Positions 56,082-64,000 of a stretch of 64,000 nt of DNA are shown in pieces (the stretch's first letter is position 1; every line of letters begins with the position of its first letter). This stretch comes from Streptomyces rishiriensis (lineage in GTDB: Bacteria; Actinomycetota; Actinomycetes; Streptomycetales; Streptomycetaceae), in NCBI RefSeq assembly GCF_003112535.1, contig NZ_BEWA01000011.1:124001-188000 (forward strand), given 5' to 3'. The translations under genes were made by a program, and so were the position numbers. The notes below the pieces were generated by a model, which searched no databases, was not told the origin of the DNA, and saw only the letters and a program-made list of their open reading frames with translations.

Positions 56082-58493
56082 TCATGGGCGCGTTTCGGCC
56101 CGGTTCGGGGCCCTCGCGGTCAGCAGTTCCGCCGCGTTTGTCAGGAGATGTCCGACGACCGCGTCCGGGGTGCGGGCGGTCCACGCGGCCAGCGCGGTGC
56201 CGGACGTGACGCGGTTGAAGTGGGTCAGATCCGGGTCGCACGGCAGCTGGTGGTCCAGGGGCCGTACGGGGTCGCCGCCCGGCGTGCGGCGGGCGGTCTC
56301 ACGCGCGTACCAGCGGAACACGTCGGCCGTGCGCAGGCGGCCGTCGGCGCTGGCGGCCGCCGGCAGCGCCGTGGCGGGTCCGCCCAGCAGATGTTCCTCG
56401 ATGTGCCGGCGCCGGTGCTCGGGGACGTCGGCGAAATACCGGTGTGCGCGCAGTAGCCGGTGCAGCAGGCCGGCCCTGGCAGGGAACAGGGTGCCCCGGC
56501 GGACGACCCGTGCGGGAACGCCGAGAGTGGCGTGCCGTTCGGTGGGGGCCCAGGTGACGTCGTCGTCGCCGGCCCCCGCGAGGGTGTGCTTGAGGGCGAC
56601 GGCGAGCCGGGCGGCCGGTGAGCAGGCGGTGAGCGAGGTGGAGACGAGGAAGGCGGCGCCGAGCGCGAAGGCCGTGGCGGCCTGTTCGGGCGTGCCGACG
56701 ACACCGCACAGACCCACGTGCACGGGCTCGGGCCCGGGGCTTCGGGCGGCGAGCGCGGCGACGGCGGGCAGGAGCTGGTAGGCGTCGGCGCCGTCGTCGT
56801 GCCAGCCCCCCGGCGCCTGGACGGCCAGGTCGGAGGCGACGGGCAGCACGCGGGCGGCGTCGGCCTCCGCGGCCGACAGGCCTTCGGTGCGCACGAGTTC
56901 GGCGAGCAGGGCCGCGGAGGGCGGGCGCAGGAAGGCCGCGGCCTGGTCGAGGCCGGTGACGCGGGCGATGACGTGCCGTACGGCGACGGCAGCGCCGGCC
57001 GGACCGCGGCGGGCGCCGGTGAAGCGGAAGCGGACGAGCGCCGCGTCGGGACCGTGCGGGTGGTGGGCCTCGACGTGTCGCACCCCGTGGGCGAGCAGCG
57101 CGGTGACCTGTTCGTGCGCGTCCGGTCCGGGGCGCAGTCCGATCCCCCACCCCTGTCGTCCCGCGCCGCCGAGGGACAGGCGGTCCGGGTCGCCGAGGGC
57201 GGGATCGGCGAAGGCCGCGAGACCGGCGGCCCGTGCGGCCCGGCAGACCTCGTCGCCCACGGCCCCGTCCCCGGTCCCGGACACGACCCACGCCAGTTCG
57301 GCGCCGTACCGCTCCCGGAACCGCGCCGAGCCGAGCCGCTCCTTGGCCACCGGGACGCGGCGCGGCACAGGGGGCGGCACGCGGCGCGGCACGGGGGGCG
57401 GCGCGGAGGGCCGTCCCGTCCCACCCGTGGACCCCCGCGTCCGCGGCGCCGCCGCGCTGTCACCGCCCGGCTGCGGACCGGGGGTCGCGTCCGTCTCCGG
57501 CCGGGCCCCGGCGTTCTGTCCGGTTCGCGTCGCCGAGACCGCTCCGGCACCGGCATCCGTGCCCGCTCCGGCACGAGTATCCGCGCTCGTGCCGTCCCTG
57601 GCCGCCCCGCCGCCGCCGTCCGGCGGCCCCTGCGGGCCGGCCGCGCCCGGCGCCAGTTCCGTGCGGGCCGTCGCCCACAGCTTCGTCAGCACGCTTCCCG
57701 GGCCCAGCTCGACCAGCTCCGTGACCCCGTGGTCGACGAGGTGGGCCAGGCTGTCCCACCAGCGCACCTCCCGGCACATGTGTTCGCGCAGCCGGAGAGC
57801 GATCTCGCCGGCGCGGTGGGGGCGGGCGGTGACGTTGCAGATCACGGGAACGCGGGGCTCGTGGAAGGTGACGGCGTCGAGGACGGTTCCCAGTTCGTCG
57901 GCCGCCTCGGCCATGTAGCGGGAGTGGGCGGCGACGCTGATGTGCAGCAGCACGCACTTGCCCGCCCCTTCCCGGCGCAGTACGGGCGCGAGGGCGCGGA
58001 CGGACTCCTCGGGGCCCGAGAGGACGGTCTGCACGGGCGAGTTGTGGTTGGCGACGTCGATGTCGTCCGCGCCCTCACGGCGCATGACCTCCCGCAGCCG
58101 GTCGATGCCGAGTCCCACGACCGCGAGCATGCCGCCCCCGCTCGCCCGGCTCATGATCTCGGCGCGGGCCACGACGAGTCGCAGTCCGGTCTCGAAGTCG
58201 AGGGCGCCGGACGCGTAGAGGGCGGTGTACTCGCCGAGGCTGTGGCCGATCATGCAGTCGGGCTGCGGCTCGCGGGCGGCGCGGTCGAGGTACGTCAGCG
58301 CGCCGACGGTGTAGAGCACGGGCTGCAGGACGCGGGTGTCGCGCAACGCGGCCTGGTCCGAGCAGAGTTCGGGCACCGAGCGGCCGAGTACGGCCTCCGC
58401 CCGCGCGAGCGTCCCGGGGTGGCGGTCGAAGAGGCCGGCTCCCATGTTCTTGCGCTGGGAGCCCTGGCCGGGAAACGCCCACACGACTCTCAT
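56082..58493 (-). CDS. Trans-acting acyltransferase with decayed enoylreductase domain
   Basis: 803 residues. The AT domain (1-290) is intact: FPGQGSQ, Ser85 in GHSLGEYTAL and a C-terminal AAHSRYM His. After a long Gly/Ala/Pro linker (about 290-390) the second half is colinear with the ER of the AT-ER at 44627-47017. Its FMN signatures have eroded, however: GACGGLGTPE corresponds to GLCGVVGTPE, and GADFVVTGSVNQCSPQAGTSD is replaced by a stretch containing GAAFLVSTSLTACSPAARLA. It is therefore probably not a working reductase. The AT may be specific for another ACP set or partner, for example the donor ACP. Confidence 0.88.
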   Translation of the reverse strand: MRVVWAFPGQGSQRKNMGAGLFDRHPGTLARAEAVLGRSVPELCSDQAALRDTRVLQPVLYTVGALTYLDRAAREPQPDCMIGHSLGEYTALYASGALDFETGLRLVVARAEIMSRASGGGMLAVVGLGIDRLREVMRREGADDIDVANHNSPVQTVLSGPEESVRALAPVLRREGAGKCVLLHISVAAHSRYMAEAADELGTVLDAVTFHEPRVPVICNVTARPHRAGEIALRLREHMCREVRWWDSLAHLVDHGVTELVELGPGSVLTKLWATARTELAPGAAGPQGPPDGGGGAARDGTSADTRAGAGTDAGAGAVSATRTGQNAGARPETDATPGPQPGGDSAAAPRTRGSTGGTGRPSAPPPVPRRVPPPVPRRVPVAKERLGSARFRERYGAELAWVVSGTGDGAVGDEVCRAARAAGLAAFADPALGDPDRLSLGGAGRQGWGIGLRPGPDAHEQVTALLAHGVRHVEAHHPHGPDAALVRFRFTGARRGPAGAAVAVRHVIARVTGLDQAAAFLRPPSAALLAELVRTEGLSAAEADAARVLPVASDLAVQAPGGWHDDGADAYQLLPAVAALAARSPGPEPVHVGLCGVVGTPEQAATAFALGAAFLVSTSLTACSPAARLAVALKHTLAGAGDDDVTWAPTERHATLGVPARVVRRGTLFPARAGLLHRLLRAHRYFADVPEHRRRHIEEHLLGGPATALPAAASADGRLRTADVFRWYARETARRTPGGDPVRPLDHQLPCDPDLTHFNRVTSGTALAAWTARTPDAVVGHLLTNAAELLTARAPNRAETRP

Positions 58494-58545
58494 CGGCCCT
58501 CTTCCCCGTGCGGCGTTCGGCGGGGGGCGGGCCCGGGCCCGGCGC

Positions 58546-59337
58546 TCACCGCTCCCACGGATAGCGCCCTTCGGCGGCGAACCGTGCCATGCCCTCGCGG
58601 ACGCCCGGCGCCGCGGCGAGCCGGGCGAACTCGGTGACCGCGCGCCGCTCGGTCTCGGCGGTGACGGGGTGCAGCGCGGACAGGTACTGCTTGGCCTCTC
58701 CGATCATCCGGGCGTCGACCTTGGTCAGCCGCGACAGCAGTCGGCGCACCAACGGGGCGGCATCCGGGGACAGTTCGTCGGCGAGCCCCCGGTCCACGGC
58801 CTCCCGGGCGGTGAGCGGCAGGGTGGTGAGGGTCATGGAGCCGGCGGTGCGGAAGCCGGTGCGGCGGACCAGGAACGGGAGCACGCTGCACGGCAGCAGG
58901 CCCCACAGTGCCTCGGGGAGGCTGAACACGCCGCGCTCGGTGGTGTGGACGAGATCGCAGGCCGCGGCGAGTCCCACGCCGCCGCCGGTCACCCGCCCGT
59001 CCACGCAGGCGAGGGTCAGTCTCGGCGTCTCGGTCAGCCGGCGCAGCAGTCCGAAGAACGCGGACCCGGCCGCCCCCCGGCCCGGGTCGCCGTCGTGGTC
59101 GGACGCCGCGGGAAACTCCGCCGCCGACTCGGCCATGTCCAGCCCGTTGCAGAACACCTGCCCTGGCGAGTCGAGCACGACCAGCCGGCAGGCGTCGGAC
59201 TTCTCGGCGCCGTCCAGGGCCTCGTGCAGGTCCGCGATCAGGGCGGAGTCGACGGTGTTGCCGCGCTCGGGCCGGCTCAGGGTGATGCGCAGGACGGCGG
59301 GGTCCTGGCGCCCGACGCGGACGGTGCCGTGGCTCAT
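58546..59337 (-). CDS. Enoyl-CoA hydratase-like ECH1 dehydratase of the beta-branching cassette
   Basis: 263 residues, crotonase fold. Oxyanion-hole sequences are VFCNGLDMAE (near residues 61-70) and DGRVTGGGVGLAAACDLVHT (near 113-132), followed by VFSLPEALWGLLP. In HMGS cassettes the free-standing ECH1 dehydrates the HMG-type intermediate; the in-line crotonase of the giant synthase would then decarboxylate it. It starts 7 bp after the HMGS 2 stop and shares its transcript. LnmF of leinamycin is the presumed functional counterpart. Confidence 0.9.
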   Translation of the reverse strand: MSHGTVRVGRQDPAVLRITLSRPERGNTVDSALIADLHEALDGAEKSDACRLVVLDSPGQVFCNGLDMAESAAEFPAASDHDGDPGRGAAGSAFFGLLRRLTETPRLTLACVDGRVTGGGVGLAAACDLVHTTERGVFSLPEALWGLLPCSVLPFLVRRTGFRTAGSMTLTTLPLTAREAVDRGLADELSPDAAPLVRRLLSRLTKVDARMIGEAKQYLSALHPVTAETERRAVTEFARLAAAPGVREGMARFAAEGRYPWER

Positions 59338-59344
59338 CGGTCGG

Positions 59345-60577
59345 TCAGCTCCAGGAGTAGAGGCGGTGGAAGTTCTCGATACGGTCGAGCGTCAGCAGCC
59401 CGGCGCCGTCGAAGAGGTCGCCGTACAGGTCCGCGTAGGGCTTGGTGTCGACGTCCAGGTCCCGCACGCCGAACGCGCGGTCGCCGCCGAGTTCGGTGAC
59501 GGCGTCGTACTCCTCCATGGTCAGCGCCCGCCGGGCGTCGAGGGCGGCGCCGATCCGCATCCGGCCGGCGGTGGCCACCGCCTCCTCGCCGAGCACGCCG
59601 CTGAAGAACTCCGAACCGCACCCCGAGCCGTAGGAGAACAGCCCGATGCGGCACGGTGTCTCGGGAGCGCCGTGGTCGAGGAGGGAGCACAGGGCGAGGT
59701 AGAGCGAGGCGGAGAAGAGGTTCCCGACCCGGGAGCCGTAGTGCAGGGTGGGCGCGACCCGGCGGGCGAAGTCCTCGGCCGCCTCGCGCGGTCCGAGGCC
59801 CTTGTGGGTGCGCAGCAGCTTGCGGTGCGCACCCTTGACCATGCCGGCGAACGGGGTGTGCAGGACCAGGTGGGCGAAGCTGTCCACCACGTCGGCGCCG
59901 GCCACCCGTTCCCGGTAGGCGGCGAAGCTGCGTTCCAGGCAGGTCAGGTACGACAGCAGGGAGACGTCGGAGTCGACGAAGTCCAGGTCGGGGCGGGGCC
60001 GCAGGGTGTCCATCACCTCGAAGGTGTGCAGGCCGCTGGCCCCGGGGTCGAGGTCCAGGACGTGCGGTCGGCGGCCGACCAGGAGGGCGACGGCGCCGGC
60101 GCCCTCGGAGGGTTCCCAATAGGTGCCGCGGGCCGCCGCGCTCGGCGCGTCGGCGGCGATCACCAGGGCCTTGGCGGTGTCCACGGGTGAGGCGCCGATG
60201 ATGCCGGCGGCGGTCTGGAGGGCGGCCGTGCCGCCGTAGCAGGCGTGTTTGACCTCGAAGGAACGGCAGCGCGGGCTGAGGCCGAGGTGGTGGTGGATGT
60301 AGGTGGAGATGGGTTTGCCGAGGTCGAGGCCCGACTCGGTGCCGACGACGAGGAGTTCGACGGCGTCGCGTTCCCCGGGGGTGAGCCGGTCGACGAGGGG
60401 CCTGGCCGCGTTGACCGCGTTGGTGACCGCGTCCTCACAGGGCAGGTTGACCGACTTCTGACGCATCATCAGGTTGTCGAACCGGGTCATGTCCAGGCCT
60501 CGGCCGCGGAAGAGCTCCGCCACGTCGAAACAGGCGCGTGCCACATAGGCGTTGATCGCCTCGATGCCGACAGCCAT
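59345..60577 (-). CDS. HMG-CoA synthase-like beta-branching enzyme (HMGS 2)
   Basis: 410 residues. Glu81 (VVGTESGLD), Cys113 (VKHACYGGTAALQ) and His240 (LVLHTPFAGM) form the expected triad. It differs at many positions from HMGS 1 (residues around the Cys are KHACYGG versus KQACYAA), so the two are not a recent duplicate. It starts the operon with ECH1, probably AT-ER2 and PKS2, downstream of site 5. Two HMGS enzymes suggest two different beta-branch reactions or two acceptor carriers. Confidence 0.93.
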   Translation of the reverse strand: MAVGIEAINAYVARACFDVAELFRGRGLDMTRFDNLMMRQKSVNLPCEDAVTNAVNAARPLVDRLTPGERDAVELLVVGTESGLDLGKPISTYIHHHLGLSPRCRSFEVKHACYGGTAALQTAAGIIGASPVDTAKALVIAADAPSAAARGTYWEPSEGAGAVALLVGRRPHVLDLDPGASGLHTFEVMDTLRPRPDLDFVDSDVSLLSYLTCLERSFAAYRERVAGADVVDSFAHLVLHTPFAGMVKGAHRKLLRTHKGLGPREAAEDFARRVAPTLHYGSRVGNLFSASLYLALCSLLDHGAPETPCRIGLFSYGSGCGSEFFSGVLGEEAVATAGRMRIGAALDARRALTMEEYDAVTELGGDRAFGVRDLDVDTKPYADLYGDLFDGAGLLTLDRIENFHRLYSWS

Positions 60578-60651
60578 GGTCGCTCCCGCGGTCGGGGGCC
60601 TGCCACCGGGCCCCGGCTCTCGGTTGTAACCTTCGCGGGCGTCGCGGCTCT

Positions 60652-60665
60652 GCTCACTTTTGCAC
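60652..60665 (-). promoter_or_regulatory. FNR-like 14-bp inverted repeat, HMGS 2 promoter (site 5)
   Basis: GCTCACTTTTGCAC (plus reading) has a two-base arm mismatch. On the minus strand TACAAC (60623-60628) follows after 23 bp, giving a centre near -42.5; the HMGS 2 start is 75 bp away. It could also act on the divergent PPTase gene (start 60749). Confidence 0.6.
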
Positions 60666-60748
60666 GGCAGGGCACTTCGGTGCGCCGCAGGCTCGGTACA
60701 TCGCCACCGCACGTCCGACGGCCGTGGGCCGGAACCGGGGAGGCCGCC

Positions 60749-61489
60749 GTGCCCGAGGAGACCCCGCCGCCCCCTCGTGTCGCCCTGCACCATGCGGTCA
60801 CCGGCGTCCCCTTCGCCCACGTGTGGGCCGCCGCCCCGGACGCCTACGGCGACCACGCCCTGCTGTCGGAGGAGGAACGGCGGCGCTCCGGCGCCTTCCG
60901 CAGGGAGGGGGACCGTCGTCTGTACGTCGCGGCCCGCACCCTGCTGCGGACCGCGCTCAGCCGCTGCGTTCCCGAAGTCCCGCCCGTCGGCTGGCGTTTC
61001 ACGACGGGTCCGCACGGGCGTCCCGAGACCGCGGGGCCGCCCACCGTGCCGCCGCTGCGTTTCAGCGTCGCCCACGCTCCGGGCCTGGCCGTGTGTCTCG
61101 TCTGTCCCGAGCTGGACTGCGGCGTCGACGTCGAGACGGCCGACCGCTCGGTGGACCCGGTGCGCGTGGCGCGCACGATGTTCCATCCCCGGGAGAGCGC
61201 GCGGGTGCTCGCGGCTCCGCCCGCCGAGCGGAGCGCCGTGTTCCTGCGGCACTGGACGCTGAAGGAGGCGTACGGCAAGGCGCGGGGCCTGGGCTTCCTG
61301 CTGCCCCCGGACTCCTACGCCGTGACCCCGGACGCGGCGGGCGCGCCCCGCCTGGCCGCAGCCGACGACGACGGCCTGCTGTGGCAGTTCGCCCAGTGGC
61401 CCCGGGGCGACCGGCACGTCGTCGCGGTGGCGCTGCGGCGGGGCCACGGGCCGGACGTGACGGTGGTCCGGCACCCCGGCCCGCCGTGA
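60749..61489 (+). CDS. Sfp-type phosphopantetheinyl transferase
   Basis: 246 residues from a GTG at 60749 with GGGGAGG 5 bp upstream. The Mg/CoA motifs are CGVDVETADR (near residue 125) and WTLKEAYGKARG (near residue 170), as in Sfp/Gsp-type enzymes. It transfers phosphopantetheine from CoA to the Ser of the carrier proteins; the giant synthase alone has six ACPs. It is the only plus-strand gene in this part of the cluster, convergent with the type II thioesterase (6-bp gap between stops). Confidence 0.93.
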   Translation: MPEETPPPPRVALHHAVTGVPFAHVWAAAPDAYGDHALLSEEERRRSGAFRREGDRRLYVAARTLLRTALSRCVPEVPPVGWRFTTGPHGRPETAGPPTVPPLRFSVAHAPGLAVCLVCPELDCGVDVETADRSVDPVRVARTMFHPRESARVLAAPPAERSAVFLRHWTLKEAYGKARGLGFLLPPDSYAVTPDAAGAPRLAAADDDGLLWQFAQWPRGDRHVVAVALRRGHGPDVTVVRHPGPP

Positions 61490-61495
61490 CGTGCG

Positions 61496-62254
61496 TCAGG
61501 ACACCGTCTGCCGGATGTCCTCGCGCAGATCCTGCCGCAGGTCCGAGCACAGCGGCTCGGGCAGCCCGGCCAGGTAGAAGTGGCCGCCCTCGTAGACCCG
61601 CATCCGGAACGGGCCGTCGCTCATGGTCTCCCACAGCCGCAGTTCCAGCGGGGTGACCTCCGGGTCGTGGTCGCCGGTGAAACCGGACAGCGGGCAGCGC
61701 AGCCGGGGGCCGGGCAGCGGCCGGTAGCTCTCGTTGAGGTGGAAGTCGGCACGCAGCGCGGGCAGGAACATCCGCATCAGGTCGCGCTGGCTCATCACCT
61801 CCTGGGGGGTGCCGCCCAGCTCGGCGACGACCCGCAGGAAGTCGTCGTCGGCGAGTCCCGCGAACGGGGGACGGCGGGCCGCCAGATGCGGGGCGCGCCG
61901 TCCGGACACCAGCAGCCGGCGGGGGGCGCGCGCCGGATCGTCCTGGAAGCGGCGGGCGACCTCGTAGGCGATGGCCGCCCCGGTGCTGTGGCCGAACAGG
62001 GCATACGGCCGGTCCAGGTGGGGAGCGAGGCCCGCGCAGAGCGGGTCGATGAGATCCTCCATGCTCCGGTGGGCCGGTTCGGCGACGCGGGTCTCGCGGC
62101 CCGGCAGGATCACCGGGCACACCTCGATCTCCGGCAGCAGTTTCTCCCGCCACGGCCGGTAGAAGCCGCCGCCGCCACCGGCGTGGGCGAAGCAGAACAG
62201 GCGCAGCGGTGCGTCCTGGGTGGCGTCGCCGCTCTTCAGCCAGGTACCGGTCAC
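61496..62254 (-). CDS. Type II thioesterase (editing)
   Basis: 252 residues from a GTG at 62254 behind GGAAGGAC. The catalytic Ser lies in ALFGHSTGAAIAYEVAR, Asp in FTGDHDPEV and His in YEGGHFYLAG. Such enzymes remove stalled or wrong acyl groups from carrier proteins in NRPS-PKS systems. It lies 43 bp downstream of the oxidase-KS gene and is likely co-transcribed with it. Leinamycin has a comparable type II TE, LnmN. Confidence 0.93.
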   Translation of the reverse strand: MTGTWLKSGDATQDAPLRLFCFAHAGGGGGFYRPWREKLLPEIEVCPVILPGRETRVAEPAHRSMEDLIDPLCAGLAPHLDRPYALFGHSTGAAIAYEVARRFQDDPARAPRRLLVSGRRAPHLAARRPPFAGLADDDFLRVVAELGGTPQEVMSQRDLMRMFLPALRADFHLNESYRPLPGPRLRCPLSGFTGDHDPEVTPLELRLWETMSDGPFRMRVYEGGHFYLAGLPEPLCSDLRQDLREDIRQTVS

Positions 62255-62297
62255 CGCTGTCCTTCCGTTCGGTGGGAGCCGGGGCGGGCGGCCCCGG

Positions 62298-64000
<1,703 letters not shown>

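Overview
The window is very GC-rich actinobacterial DNA. Codons end in G or C, GTG starts are frequent, Shine-Dalgarno sequences are purine-rich, and neighbouring genes often overlap by ATGA or GTGA. Protein types and layout point to Streptomyces or a close relative. About 55 kb (9.0 kb to the right edge) is one biosynthetic gene cluster that runs off the right side. It is a trans-acyltransferase hybrid NRPS-polyketide cluster of the leinamycin type. The diagnostic feature is the end of the 7216-residue synthase: two carrier proteins, a domain of unknown function (DUF), a PLP-dependent cysteine-lyase-like domain (SH) and a thioesterase. From memory, DUF-SH is the hallmark of the leinamycin family. 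No synthase here carries an acyltransferase domain; two separate AT proteins supply extender units.

Left flank (1-9.0 kb): a SpoIIE-type phosphatase cut by the window edge, a hemerythrin-like protein, an aromatic flavin monooxygenase paired with a TetR repressor (a similar 15-bp site lies upstream of both), two gene remnants, a secreted alpha/beta hydrolase, and an FNR/CRP-type regulator with AT-richer surroundings.

Cluster, left to right. On the minus strand come a MalY/PatB-like C-S lyase, a P450, a decarboxylating ketosynthase (active Cys replaced by Ser), a donor carrier protein, HMG synthase 1, the giant synthase (DH-ACP-KR / KS-ECH-ACP / KS-DH-KR-MT-ACP / KS-KR-ACP / KS-ACP-ACP-DUF-SH-TE), a stand-alone adenylation enzyme and its carrier protein. 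On the plus strand are a reductase-like/hydrolase fusion and a methyltransferase, then a PIG-L deacetylase (minus), a DUF3224 protein and a VOC protein. On the minus strand again come two paralogous internally duplicated proteins flanking an AT-enoylreductase, an MFS exporter, a second synthase (ACP-KS-KR-ACP-KS), a second AT with a decayed reductase half, an enoyl-CoA hydratase and HMG synthase 2. A phosphopantetheinyl transferase (plus), a type II thioesterase (minus) and the 3' end of an oxidase-KS gene (minus) complete the window.

How they work together (inference): the adenylation enzyme loads an amino acid, probably alanine-like, on its carrier. An NRPS outside the window makes and oxidises a thiazoline, giving Ox-KS0. 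The second synthase and then the giant synthase extend the chain. AT-ER proteins load malonyl units and may reduce double bonds. The HMG-synthase set (donor ACP, Ser-KS, HMGS x2, ECH1, in-line ECH2) adds a beta-branch. DUF-SH would install sulfur and TE release the product. Four sites of a 14-bp inverted repeat, GCTCA-N4-TGAGC and variants, lie 22-23 bp upstream of -10-like hexamers before four transcription units; a fifth lies in the divergent promoter of the giant-synthase operon. They are the best candidates for the binding site of the FNR/CRP-type regulator.
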